In this document: positions 42,260 to 51,172 of the stretch, piece after piece | How the letters are laid out: the number at the start of each line of letters is the position of its first letter | Position numbering within the stretch: the first letter of the stretch is position 1 | From: Coriobacteriia bacterium | Lineage (GTDB): Bacteria; Actinomycetota; Coriobacteriia; Coriobacteriales; UMGS124 | Length of the DNA stretch: 64,000 nt | Assembly: GCA_018368455.1 (NCBI GenBank) | Contig: JAGZEG010000007.1 | Span: 62,001-126,000 of the forward strand | Reading direction: 5' to 3' | The notes under the pieces: generated by a model | Told to the model about the DNA's origin: nothing | Databases searched by the model: none | The model's input: only the letters and a program-made list of their open reading frames with translations | Position numbers and translations under genes: made by a program

Positions 42260-43857
42260 CAGCGCTCGCCTCCCCTCGTCCCGCGCCACGCGCGACGCAC
42301 GCTTGCCGGCACAGACGAAGCCAGCGCCCGCCCCGCCGCAGAGCTCTTGACAGCGTGGCCGAGCGACCCACCGACGCTTGCGATGGTCGTCAGCAGCGCC
42401 AGAAACTCAAGACGGCCAGCCAGCATTTGCACAAAGTAGCAGACCTGCAGGCCAAGCGGCATGCCGGAGCTTACGATACCCGCGGAGATGCCGCAGTTCG
42501 ACGTGCATGACACGCTTTCGAGCACCGCGGCGATGGGGTCGTAGCCGTAGGACACGCCCACGACGGCACCGACGACGAACGACAGCAGGTACAACAGGAA
42601 AACGATCATGACGTTGCGGGACAAGTCGGGAGTGAGCACCTGGTCACCCAGGTGGTGAAAGCGGATGACCTCACGCGCGCGCTGAGGGAGCAGAGCACGG
42701 CGGATCTCCGAGCCGATCGTGCGCAGCAACAGCGCCAGGCGGATGGCCTTGAAGCCACCGGACGTCGACGACGTGGCGCCGCCCATAGCCATGCCCATGA
42801 TGAGCGCGAACACGAGGCCCGACGAGGCGACGGACGAGATCTGAGCCGACGTGATCGTGGAGAACCCTGTTGACGTGGCGGCCGAGACGAGGTTGAACAC
42901 GCCCTTGTCCAGGAACAGATCGACGCGACCGAAGTAGTCGTCGTGCGCGAAGGCGATGGCGAGCACGACAAGCACGATGGCGAGCCAAGCGATGATCGTT
43001 CGCGTCTCGATGTCGCGGAAGAACTCGCGCGGCCCCTTGCGCGCCATGTGGTAGTAGAGCGCGAAGCTGAATGCACCGACGAGGCACAGGATGATGAGCA
43101 CGAGATTGAGCGTCGCCGAGTGGTAGTAGGCCACGCCTGCCGGCATGACGCAGATGCCCGCCGTCGCGATGCACGTGGCGGACAGGCTGAAACCGTGCAG
43201 CAGCGCCGTGCCAAACGACAACCCGCACGACGTGATGAGCGTAAACGTGCACAGCAGCGTGCCAAGCGCCACGAGCACGCCCATGAACGAGACGATGAAG
43301 CGCGCGGTGTCGCCCATCTGCGTCATGATGTTATCACTGTGGCCCTCGGCCTTGAACAGCAGGCCGGCACCGGAGAAGCGCGAGATCGTGCCAAGGCACA
43401 GCGCGACGACGATGATGCCCTGAGCGCCGACGACAACGAGCATAGCGCGCCAGATGGAGTAGGACACAGCCAGCTTGCCGAGGTTGTTGAGCACGCTCAT
43501 GCCCGTGCCGGTGAAGTAAGACACCGACTCGAACAGCGCGTCAAAGTAGCTGGCAAACGATCCGGAGAAGTAGAGGGGCAGGCCCGCCGCCGCTCCGGCA
43601 AACACCCACACGAGGCCCGTGATGACGAGTGCCTGCATGTGCGTGAGGCCCACTTTTGCTGGCTTTGCAAGGCGCAGCAGCAGAGCGGCGCACGTCGTAA
43701 CGCTGGCGGACAGCAGAAACGAGATGGCAGGGTTCCACTCCTTGAGCAGCAAGGCGGCAACGAGCGGCACCACCATGAGCGCCGCTATGATCAGCAGCAT
43801 CGTGCCCAGGTAGTACAGGATCGACCGAACGTCGTCTATGCGCAGGCGCGGCCACAT
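42259..43857 (-). CDS. TrkH/KtrB-family potassium transporter subunit
   Basis: A 532-residue membrane protein with the four pore-loop repeats of the Trk/Ktr/HKT superfamily: SYFTGTGMSVL, SATCIATAGIC, SAATSTGFSTI and CTSNCGISAG, each with the filter glycine. About ten or more helices surround them. It would import potassium with a cytoplasmic RCK partner (TrkA/KtrA), which is not encoded nearby. The C-terminus is basic. Confidence 0.87.
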   Translation of the reverse strand: MWPRLRIDDVRSILYYLGTMLLIIAALMVVPLVAALLLKEWNPAISFLLSASVTTCAALLLRLAKPAKVGLTHMQALVITGLVWVFAGAAAGLPLYFSGSFASYFDALFESVSYFTGTGMSVLNNLGKLAVSYSIWRAMLVVVGAQGIIVVALCLGTISRFSGAGLLFKAEGHSDNIMTQMGDTARFIVSFMGVLVALGTLLCTFTLITSCGLSFGTALLHGFSLSATCIATAGICVMPAGVAYYHSATLNLVLIILCLVGAFSFALYYHMARKGPREFFRDIETRTIIAWLAIVLVVLAIAFAHDDYFGRVDLFLDKGVFNLVSAATSTGFSTITSAQISSVASSGLVFALIMGMAMGGATSSTSGGFKAIRLALLLRTIGSEIRRALLPQRAREVIRFHHLGDQVLTPDLSRNVMIVFLLYLLSFVVGAVVGVSYGYDPIAAVLESVSCTSNCGISAGIVSSGMPLGLQVCYFVQMLAGRLEFLALLTTIASVGGSLGHAVKSSAAGRALASSVPASVRRAWRGTRGGER

Positions 43858-43872
43858 AGGCGCGGGCCCCTC

Positions 43873-44874
43873 CTAGCGCGACTCGACGAGCTTGACCTCG
43901 CCCTTGAGGCCGCTCGAGACGAACACGTTGTCGTCGACGTCGATGATGATGCACTCGAGCTCGGGACGGGACTCGACGAACTCGAGAGAGCCCTGGACGC
44001 CCAGGGCGAACAGCGTCGTGGAGTAGCCATCGCCGTCAAGCGACAGGTCGGACACGATCGTGGAGCCGCCAACGTCCGTCTTGACGGGCATGCCGTCCTT
44101 CGGGCTCAGGATGTGGTGGTAAAACACGCCGTCCTTCGTGAAGTTACGCTCGTACAGGCCGCTCGTCACAACGGATTTGCCGACGACGGGCAGCACGGCG
44201 CGCAGCGTGGCGGGGTTCTTGGGATCGCGCACGCCGATGCGCCACGGCGCGCCGTCAGGACGCGTGCCGATCGTGAGCACGTTGCCGCCCAGGTTGACGA
44301 ACGCGCAATCGCAGCCGTGCTCGCGCAGAAGGGCGGCCATCTCGTCGGCGATATAGCCCTTGGCGATGCCACCGAGGTCAATAATGGCGTCGGGATCGGT
44401 CAGGCGAGCCCTGCCGGCAGCGCGGTCGACCTCGACCATGCGATAGTCGACATGCCTGAGCGCTGCGTCGAGCGCCTCGCGCGACGGGATGACGCCCTCG
44501 TGGAAATCCCACAGCGACGTGGCGGAACCCATCGTGACGTCGAACACGCCACCGCTCGCCTCGCAGTACTTTCGGGACTTCTCAACGAGGTCGAGCGTGC
44601 GCGGAGAGAGCTCGACCCACGCGCCCTTCGCACCGTTGAGACGCGAGATCTCCGAGTTGGGGCGGAAGCGCGACAGGGAGAGCTCGAACTCGAGGCACAG
44701 CTCGCGCACGGCGATAAGGGCCTCGTCCAGCTGAGCACCCGACAGCTTCTGGGAGCCGGGGAACGCCTTGACGGAGACCTGCGTGTTGAACACAGGTAGC
44801 AACAGCGTGTGCGAGCCATCTTGAGCCGCGGAGGGCTTGATGAGGTGAGCGATGTCGGCGAAGTCCACATCCAT
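43873..44874 (-). CDS. apbE: FAD:protein FMN transferase ApbE
   Basis: A 333-residue flavin transferase that moves FMN from FAD to a threonine in FMN_bind domains. Family motifs are present: SEISRLN near residue 80, GGVFDVTMG, DLGGIAKGYIAD and the late LSLDGDGYSTTLFALG. From ATG 44874 (AAGGACG upstream) there is no signal peptide, whereas many ApbE proteins are lipoproteins; a GTG at 44994 would add a hydrophobic N-terminus, but the ribosome site there is poor. Its likely clients are the FMN domains encoded at 2957-3595 and 48761-50677. Confidence 0.88.
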   Translation of the reverse strand: MDVDFADIAHLIKPSAAQDGSHTLLLPVFNTQVSVKAFPGSQKLSGAQLDEALIAVRELCLEFELSLSRFRPNSEISRLNGAKGAWVELSPRTLDLVEKSRKYCEASGGVFDVTMGSATSLWDFHEGVIPSREALDAALRHVDYRMVEVDRAAGRARLTDPDAIIDLGGIAKGYIADEMAALLREHGCDCAFVNLGGNVLTIGTRPDGAPWRIGVRDPKNPATLRAVLPVVGKSVVTSGLYERNFTKDGVFYHHILSPKDGMPVKTDVGGSTIVSDLSLDGDGYSTTLFALGVQGSLEFVESRPELECIIIDVDDNVFVSSGLKGEVKLVESR

Positions 44875-45014
44875 GGCGGGCGTCCTTTCTGACGATCCGA
44901 GAACGCACGTGACGAGGAGTCGCGCCCGCACATGGATCATGAGATACAAGAGGCCCGCGACGTGCACGAGGACGGCCCATAACGGGCGCGCCACGGCGAG
45001 CGGGCAGCTCTTGC

Positions 45015-45020
45015 ATTATA
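45015..45020 (-). promoter_or_regulatory. Candidate -10 of apbE
   Basis: TATAAT on the minus strand lies about 140 bases upstream of the chosen apbE start. The -35 region 17 bp further up has no good match, so an activator-dependent or extended -10 promoter is possible. Confidence 0.4.
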
Positions 45021-45063
45021 CGCAAGCACGGCGATGGCCCGGGCGAGGCGCCCACAACGGTGC

Positions 45064-46383
45064 CTACTTGCGCAGCTCCGCCACGACCTTTTTCAAGCGT
45101 GACAGCCCTGCATCCACGACGGCGCCCCACGACTCGAGCAGCGCGTGATACGACGGAGCGCAGTTTGAGGGGTAGAGCCCCGTGCGGGCGGTGAGCAGGT
45201 AGGCCGTGAACGCCGCGAGGACGTAGGCGGGCCACGCAACCGGCCCGAACGCCTCGATGCCGAGCAGCGTCGCGGAGATGGGAGAGTTCGTGCAGGCAGA
45301 GAACATGGCGACGAGGCCGATGCCAGCGCAGGCGATGGGGTCCGCGCCCCCAGCAAGTCCCACGGCGCAGCCGAGCGTTGACCCGATAGCCATGATGGGC
45401 ATGATCTCGCCACCCTTGTAGCCCACACCGAGCACGACGACCGTGAGCAGCCCTTTTAGAAAGAAGTCCCACGGCGCCGCCTTCCCGGCGAGCGCCGCCT
45501 CCATGAAGTTCTCGCCCGTGCCCGCGTAGGGACCGAGGCCCACAACGCTCACGAGCAGCGAGATGAGCACGCCGCCGAACAGCATGTGCGCCCACGGCGC
45601 CTCGAGCGGCCCCCACGGGAGGCCACGCAGCAGCTGGAGGCTGCGACAGAACACGACGGCCGCCAAGGCACAGCCCAGCGTCACAAGCATGGAGGCACCG
45701 ATGTCCGCAGACGTGGGGATGGCTGGGGCAAGCGGCACCCACGGCGAGCCGACGGGGCTCACCTCGGCAACGAGGGCACCCGCAACGGCGGCGAGCAGGA
45801 CAAACGGCGACGTCCGCAGGCGCGGGCGCACGCGCGTGACCTCGATGACGAAAAATGTGGCCGCCAGCGGAGCGCCGAGCAGCGAGGCGAACGCGCCCGC
45901 CATGCCGCAGCGCACGGCAAGCCCGCGCGACAGCGGGACGTCTCTGCCGAGCCAGCGAAGGCCCCGCTCGCTCAGCACGCTTCCGAGCGAGCCACCGAGC
46001 TGCAACGCCGCCGCCTCCTTGCCCACCGAGCCACCGCCAAGCAGCGTGAGGAACGTACCGCCGAGAATGGCGGGAGCAAGGCAGCCCCTGACAAGCTCGT
46101 CATGGCGAGCGGCGTTGATGACCGTGTTTGTCGTCGCACGCCACGAGATGCCAAGCACGTGGTAGAGCCCAACCGTCAGCAGGCCGGCGAGCGGCAGCAG
46201 CCACGACAGCCAGGGAAAGCTCGAGAACAGGCGCATGGCAAGCGAGCAGGCAAGCGTCAAGATAGCCGCAGCCGCGCCCCCTACCGCCCCGATGAGCATG
46301 CCGAGAAGCGCCAGCGAGATCCAGGGCCGGCGGCCCAGAGCCTTTCCCGCCTTTTTCCACGCCGCGCCCCACCACTGGACCAT
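45064..46383 (-). CDS. ClC-family chloride/fluoride channel or antiporter
   Basis: A 439-residue membrane protein with the ClC motifs: GGGSVGKEAAALQLGGS in place of G-K/R-E-G-P, and GYKGGEIMPIMAIGSTLG. The GYKGGE version, rather than G-x-F-x-P, is the form I associate with fluoride-exporting ClC-F proteins, so fluoride/proton antiport is likelier than chloride transport; this is inference. No fluoride riboswitch is visible in the leader. About ten or more helices can be traced. It lies alone, 160 bp from the divergent small membrane gene. Confidence 0.82.
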   Translation of the reverse strand: MVQWWGAAWKKAGKALGRRPWISLALLGMLIGAVGGAAAAILTLACSLAMRLFSSFPWLSWLLPLAGLLTVGLYHVLGISWRATTNTVINAARHDELVRGCLAPAILGGTFLTLLGGGSVGKEAAALQLGGSLGSVLSERGLRWLGRDVPLSRGLAVRCGMAGAFASLLGAPLAATFFVIEVTRVRPRLRTSPFVLLAAVAGALVAEVSPVGSPWVPLAPAIPTSADIGASMLVTLGCALAAVVFCRSLQLLRGLPWGPLEAPWAHMLFGGVLISLLVSVVGLGPYAGTGENFMEAALAGKAAPWDFFLKGLLTVVVLGVGYKGGEIMPIMAIGSTLGCAVGLAGGADPIACAGIGLVAMFSACTNSPISATLLGIEAFGPVAWPAYVLAAFTAYLLTARTGLYPSNCAPSYHALLESWGAVVDAGLSRLKKVVAELRK

Positions 46384-46543
46384 GCAGGCCTCGCCACCCC
46401 TTGCGTTCGCACGCGCCGGCCCTCGACAAGCACGCCACGCGTAATGGTCCCAGTGTACGCCCAGCGCGCGTGAAGAAGATCGTTTGCCTGGGTAAAAGAG
46501 GGAGAGGTGCTGGAGAATCCCCCCCCCGCAAAAGGAGGATTAC

Positions 46544-46915
46544 GTGCAGTTCATACTTCGCTGGGTCATCACGTCGCTCGCCGTGAGCGTCGCCGTGTGG
46601 ATCGTGCCGGGCATCGTCGCCCTCGGTCAGACCTGGGTCGCCGTCATGCTCGTCGGTCTTGTCCTCACCATCATCAATATGTCGATAAAACCGCTGTTTC
46701 AGACGCTGTCGCTGCCGTTCACGTGCCTGACGTTCGGCGTGTTCGCCCTCGTCGTCAACGCCGTGATGTTCGAGCTCTCGTCGTGGCTCGCAACGTCGCT
46801 GTTCCACACGGGCATCTACATAGAGGACTTCCTCGCGGCGTTTCTCGGTGCGCTCATCGTGAGCATAACGTCCGTCATCCTCAACGCGCTGACCGGCAAC
46901 ATCGCAAACGAGTAG
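46544..46915 (+). CDS. Phage-holin family IV / YvlD-like membrane protein
   Basis: 123 residues with four hydrophobic helices, including INMSIKPLFQTLSLPFTCLTFGVFA in the middle, the conserved segment of the PF04020 (YvlD-type) family. Function is not established; family members are linked to envelope stress. The start is GTG 46544 with a strong AAAGGAGGA site. It converges with the next gene on the minus strand at a gap of only 11 bp. Confidence 0.82.
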   Translation: MQFILRWVITSLAVSVAVWIVPGIVALGQTWVAVMLVGLVLTIINMSIKPLFQTLSLPFTCLTFGVFALVVNAVMFELSSWLATSLFHTGIYIEDFLAAFLGALIVSITSVILNALTGNIANE

Positions 46916-46926
46916 CGAGAAGCACC

Positions 46927-47820
46927 CTATTTTCGGCGCGCCCGGTCGCGCATGGCGGCCTTGACGAGCTCCCACGCCTCGCGCGCAGACGTGGGCGCAA
47001 AGTCAGGGTCACCCAGCTCACGGCCTGCGACGCGGGTCCGGCCAAGCCGCGGCAACATCGCGCGCAGCGACTCGGAGAGCTCCTCCACGCTCGTCGCGGC
47101 CTTGATGTCGGCCCACGCGTCCGCCGCCTCGCTCTTCGCCCTCTCGACGCTCGCCTTCGCCCGGGCAGACGCGTCCTCCGCCCACTCGAGCGCGTCGGAC
47201 ACGCGCAGCGCCACCTCGTCGACGGCGTCGGACATGCGCGTCGACGCGTCAGCCGCCAGCAACGTGACGCGGTCCTGGAGCAGGGCGAGCATCCGGTTAA
47301 GCCCCTGCATGTGCACGACGCTCAGAACAAAGTCGGCAGCAAACACAGCGAAGAGAGCGGACGCCAGGGTGTAGAGCGCCGGCAAGGACAGCATTTGCGT
47401 CGCCCGCTCAACCTGGGGCTGCACGAAATGAGAAACAAGCAACATCATGACACCGAACGTCACGACGCTCGCGAGGCAGACTCTCCCCTGCACGTTAAGC
47501 GGCCAGCCCGTGTAGTCCCACCAGCGCGCGTGGAATATGCGCTCCATGACCCACGACGTCACGAACTCCATGACGCCCGCCGAGAGCCCTCCCACGGCAA
47601 AAGCGAACACGGGATTCGGTATTCGGCCAACGAGCGCAATGGCCAGAAGGGCACCCGCCCCATAGATCGGGCACACGGGACCGTAGAAGAAGCCTCGGTT
47701 GATGAAGCGCCCGTGCTTGATGAGCGAGTAGACGACCTCATATGCCCAGCCCACGAAGGCATACAGGAAGAACCAGACCACATACTGGGCAAGCTGGGTG
47801 AGAATGTCGTCTGTCATCAT
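46927..47820 (-). CDS. PF06541-family (ABC type IV-like) membrane protein with coiled-coil tail
   Basis: 297 residues: about six helices in the first 180 with the family segment FVGWAYEVVYSLIKHGRF and NRGFFYGPVCPIYG, followed by a cytoplasmic tail of helices rich in Ala, Glu and Lys. This tail (about residues 185-270) looks like a coiled coil. The family's substrate is unknown, and no ATPase gene is near. ATG 47820 is followed directly by another ATG. Confidence 0.8.
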   Translation of the reverse strand: MMTDDILTQLAQYVVWFFLYAFVGWAYEVVYSLIKHGRFINRGFFYGPVCPIYGAGALLAIALVGRIPNPVFAFAVGGLSAGVMEFVTSWVMERIFHARWWDYTGWPLNVQGRVCLASVVTFGVMMLLVSHFVQPQVERATQMLSLPALYTLASALFAVFAADFVLSVVHMQGLNRMLALLQDRVTLLAADASTRMSDAVDEVALRVSDALEWAEDASARAKASVERAKSEAADAWADIKAATSVEELSESLRAMLPRLGRTRVAGRELGDPDFAPTSAREAWELVKAAMRDRARRK

Positions 47821-47847
47821 GGCACGCTGCGTCGGAGAGAAGGCGAG

Positions 47848-48501
47848 CTACAGCTCGACCGAGGGCGTGCGGCGGGCGCTCGAAGCAGGCGCAATGCGCA
47901 CGGCCTCTTCGGCGATGTCGAGGCGCAGGCCCGGCAGGTAGAAACCGCACAGCTCGCGCAGGTTCGGGTAGGCCGGGCCGCGGCGTACGGACGTCTCGTA
48001 CGTGGCGCATGCCTTGTCAGCGTACGTCAGCAGCCAGCCCTCTCGATAGCGCGGAGGAACGGGCGTCAGCGGGAACATGTGGTTGCGGATGGCGTCGGCC
48101 TCGAGCAGCGAGAGGTCGGGAAAGGCGGCGCGGGCGTTGCGCATGGCGCGCGTCGCGTGCATGAACGCGTGCATCTCTCGACCGGGGCCGGGCTCGTGCC
48201 AGTTATAGAGGAAGAAGTCGTGGAGCAGGGCCGCGCGCTCGAGCTCGAACAGGTGGTCCGTCCAGCCGAGGCGGCGCGCCGTCCGGCAGCACACGTGGGC
48301 AACGGCGATGCTGTGGAGCAGGATGGTCGTCGTGCCGTGCTGCAGGCAGTCGGCCTCCTCGTCGAAACGGCTGCCCGCTAGGACGTTCCCGACCGTATCG
48401 AAAAAGGTGCGCTCGCAGTCAGAGTCAGTAACGAACGGAGCGTCGACCTGCGAGAGACGCTCAGGAAGAACTCGGAAGAAGCGCGTGTCATACACATTCA
48501 T
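47848..48501 (-). CDS. HD-domain protein
   Basis: 217 residues of an HD-type phosphohydrolase fold. The metal-binding pattern is H in HSIAVAHVC, HD in LLHDFFLYNWHEP, H in MHATRAMRN. Family members cleave phosphoanhydrides or cyclic nucleotides, but the substrate cannot be told here. ATG 48501 was chosen because the longer frame reaches over a region with no conserved pattern. It is 28 bp upstream of the PF06541 gene. Confidence 0.8.
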   Translation of the reverse strand: MNVYDTRFFRVLPERLSQVDAPFVTDSDCERTFFDTVGNVLAGSRFDEEADCLQHGTTTILLHSIAVAHVCCRTARRLGWTDHLFELERAALLHDFFLYNWHEPGPGREMHAFMHATRAMRNARAAFPDLSLLEADAIRNHMFPLTPVPPRYREGWLLTYADKACATYETSVRRGPAYPNLRELCGFYLPGLRLDIAEEAVRIAPASSARRTPSVEL

Positions 48502-48698
48502 GTTTGCGTGCCCCCACTCTCGAGAGACCGAAACCGTGCATGTGCCAGCCAGAGACGCGGTGCCGAAAAATGGCCGCTCGCCAGCATACGAATCATCCTG
48601 AGATACGTCACCCAAAAACTGGCAAACATTACGCCATTGTACGATTTCCTACGGAATGTCGACAGACATGAAGAGAGTGGGGGTGCGCCGAACACAAA

Positions 48699-48729
48699 GG
48701 ACCCCGGCCACAAAAGCGGGCCGGGGTCC
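48699..48729 (-). terminator. Terminator of the FAD-FMN reductase gene
   Basis: A perfect 11-bp stem (GGACCCCGGCC at 48699-48709 with 48719-48729) and a 9-base loop lie about 30 bp after the reductase stop. The hairpin could act in both directions. Confidence 0.78.
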
Positions 48730-48760
48730 CGATGATGCCGTGCAGTGAAGCTACGCTTGC

Positions 48761-50677
48761 TTACGCCGTGGCAAGAGCAGCGGCGACGCCCTCGAGGATG
48801 GCCTTCGAGGTGATCGTGGCGCCAGCGACGGTGTCGACGCCCTCCGTCGTGCCGGCCTCGGCGATGGCAGCGGGCAGCTGCTCGATGGCCTTCGTGCCGA
48901 TGCCCTGCGTCTCGGAGTTCTCGCCGACGACGACCTCGGTGATCTTGCCACCGGAGACCGTCACGGTCACGGGCACGTCGCCGCCCATGCCCTTGCCGGC
49001 GCCCTCGTAGGTGCCGTCGGCCACAGCAGAGGCGTCAGCGGCGGGAGCGGTCTCCTCATCCTTGGCGCCCTCGACCGTCTTGCCGTTGGCGACCATCGGC
49101 GTGGAGCCCGTGGCCTCGTAGTCGCCGGCGTCGATGGACTCGGCGGCGATCATGCCGTGGACAGCGCAGGCCATCAGGCACGTGCCGGAGCCGTAGTAGA
49201 AGTCGCCCAGCCAGCCAGCGGAGCAGTTGCCGGTCGCGAACAGGTGAGGAATCGCGTTGCCGTCGTAGTCGAGAACGTGGCACTTCTCGTCGATGACCAT
49301 GCCACCGAACGCGCCGGTGTCGCTGAAGATGATCTTCATGGCGTAGTACGGGGCGGTCAGGCCGTCAAAGGCGTCCTCGCGGCCGAAGCGCGGGTCGGCC
49401 TTCTTCTCGCAGCACTCGGCCCACTCGTCGAGCGTCGTCTGCAGGGCCTCCTCGGGCAGGCCGGTGCCAGCGGCGAGCTCGGCGACCGTCTCACCCTTCA
49501 CCAGGGTGCCATCCTCATACCAAGCGGCCACGGCTTCCTCGTCCTGCAGCGAGGCGTTGTCGGCGAAGTTGTCGTCGCTGAAGATCATCCAGCAGTCGCC
49601 GTCGAAGCCGCCCTCCTGACGGGAGTTCCAGTACAGGCAGCGTGCCCAGTAGCCGTACGTCGTGTCCTCACGGGCGATGCGGTAGCCGCGCGGGCCAACG
49701 GCGATGACGTTCATCATGTGCTTGTTCGTGCCGATCCAGAAGTACGCGGGGTTCGTGTCCGTGCCGTGGAACGCGCACTGGGCGCCAATGGCCATGCCGG
49801 CCAGGATGCCCTCGCCCGTGTTGGCGTCGACCATCGTCATGTTCTGGCGCTTCTGGATCCAGTGATGCCAGGGGTTCACGTGCTTGGCCATGACCTCGTT
49901 GCGGTCGATGCCGCCCGTGGCGCAGATGACGCCCTGAGTGGCCTCGTAGGCCTTGCCGTCGAGCGTCTTCACGCCAACGACCGTGCCCTCGGCGTCGGTG
50001 ATGAACTCGACGACCTCGGCGTCAAAGACGATCGTGGCGCCGGCGTCCTCAACGGCCTTGGCAGCGTTGTCCATCCAGACCTTGCCGCCGTGGCCATACG
50101 TGCCGTCCGGGTCGGCCGGGTCGCACAGATACATAATGCGGTCGGCGATCGTCTCCTGCGGGACGAACGGCACGGGGCGGATGCCAGCCGTGCTGTGGAC
50201 GGAGCAGTTGAAGCTCTTCTTGACCCACTCGAGCGCCTCGCCCGACTTGGCGCACATCGTGCGGATGAGCACCTCGTCGCAGTCCTGGTCAGCCATGGCC
50301 AGCCAGTTCTCGGCGAACAGGTCGACGGTGTCGTTCTTCGTGACGGGGTTCGTGCCGTCGTCGAGCGCGAACTCGTCGTCGCACACGGCCTGGAAGGCGC
50401 CCTCGGAGTACTGCAGCGTGCCGCCCGTGAAGCCGGACTTCTCGAGGACGATGACGCTGTGGCCGAGCTCGAGCGCACGATAGGCCGCGTTCAGGCCAGC
50501 GCCGCCGGCGCCGCAGACGATGACGTCAGCGGAGGCGGCGTACTCGACAGGCGCGTCAGCCTTGGCCGAGGACTCGGCGGCATAAACGTTCTTGCCGGCG
50601 AAGCCGCAGGCGGCCAGGACGCTCGCAGCGCCCGCAGCGGTGACAAAGCCCTTGCGCGTCATGGACAGGTCGCTCAT
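48761..50677 (-). CDS. Tat-type exported FAD-FMN reductase (FAD_binding_2 fused to FMN_bind)
   Basis: A 638-residue fused flavoprotein. The N-terminus has a twin-arginine-like motif (MTRKGF, RK instead of RR) and the lipobox-like LAAC at residues 21-24, suggesting a membrane-tethered exported enzyme. The FAD motif GAGGAG is at 56-61, and the C-terminal 80 residues are an FMN_bind domain with DTVAGATITSKA, the ApbE acceptor site. It resembles the split pair at 2957-5313 in one chain. The electron acceptor is unknown; fumarate-like or plant-derived organics are the usual choices. A LuxR-type regulator diverges from it. Confidence 0.9.
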   Translation of the reverse strand: MSDLSMTRKGFVTAAGAASVLAACGFAGKNVYAAESSAKADAPVEYAASADVIVCGAGGAGLNAAYRALELGHSVIVLEKSGFTGGTLQYSEGAFQAVCDDEFALDDGTNPVTKNDTVDLFAENWLAMADQDCDEVLIRTMCAKSGEALEWVKKSFNCSVHSTAGIRPVPFVPQETIADRIMYLCDPADPDGTYGHGGKVWMDNAAKAVEDAGATIVFDAEVVEFITDAEGTVVGVKTLDGKAYEATQGVICATGGIDRNEVMAKHVNPWHHWIQKRQNMTMVDANTGEGILAGMAIGAQCAFHGTDTNPAYFWIGTNKHMMNVIAVGPRGYRIAREDTTYGYWARCLYWNSRQEGGFDGDCWMIFSDDNFADNASLQDEEAVAAWYEDGTLVKGETVAELAAGTGLPEEALQTTLDEWAECCEKKADPRFGREDAFDGLTAPYYAMKIIFSDTGAFGGMVIDEKCHVLDYDGNAIPHLFATGNCSAGWLGDFYYGSGTCLMACAVHGMIAAESIDAGDYEATGSTPMVANGKTVEGAKDEETAPAADASAVADGTYEGAGKGMGGDVPVTVTVSGGKITEVVVGENSETQGIGTKAIEQLPAAIAEAGTTEGVDTVAGATITSKAILEGVAAALATA

Positions 50678-51172
50678 TCGAAGTACCCCTTTCGGATACG
50701 GTGTCGATCCGCGTGCCGGCCTCGTGCTGTGCCAGCCGCGTCTCCCTTGTGTGTGGCGCGAGCCCGACGCGACGCCTCCCCGTACGGGGCCCGCTGGTGC
50801 GAAGTCCCTGCGGCGCGCTTGCGATGCCCGGACGCCCCTCGTCGCTTTGGTAGTGACGTCCGTGTCGCGCGCTGCGCCGCGGGGAAGGCGGCGTGCCCGG
50901 CTCGTGCCGTGCGATTCGAACTCTAGGCGCGGCGACGGGGCCCGCGGAAGGCTACGACGGGGTGTTTGTGGCCTCACCCCTGGGTGAAACGCAATTCACC
51001 CCATCGCTGACCTGCGGGTTCTAGACTGACGACCATTTTGGTGGGATTGGCTTTTGCCTCGGCGCTCCCCCGCTTTGGGCTACGCAGGCGTAAAATGAGA
51101 GCACGCAAACCGTGACGGTCGCCGAGGAATCGGCACCGCCTGACGAGAGATATGAGGAGCGAGGGAGCATCT
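50678..51172. other. Divergent intergenic region, FAD-FMN reductase / LuxR regulator
   Basis: 495 bp without a supported gene. Most of it is GC-rich leader; a nested palindrome at 50974-51001 and a -10-like TAAAAT at 51091-51096 (for the regulator) are the only features I can support. Confidence 0.5.
50974..51001. promoter_or_regulatory. Nested palindromes, candidate regulator operator
   Basis: GGGTGAA (50982-50988) and TTCACCC (50995-51001) are perfect 7-bp arms spaced by 6. The same GGGTGA also pairs with TCACCC at 50974-50979 with a 2-bp spacer, giving two overlapping dyads. It lies between the divergent reductase and LuxR-type gene. Binding by that regulator is inferred. Confidence 0.5.

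Noticed and set aside
44875..44994. Longer ApbE start at GTG 44994
   Set aside because: Poor ribosome site and a weak fit with a lipobox; kept only as an alternative.
46384..46480. Fluoride riboswitch upstream of the ClC gene
   Set aside because: The conserved core and pseudoknot sequences are not found; the fluoride idea rests on the protein motif only.
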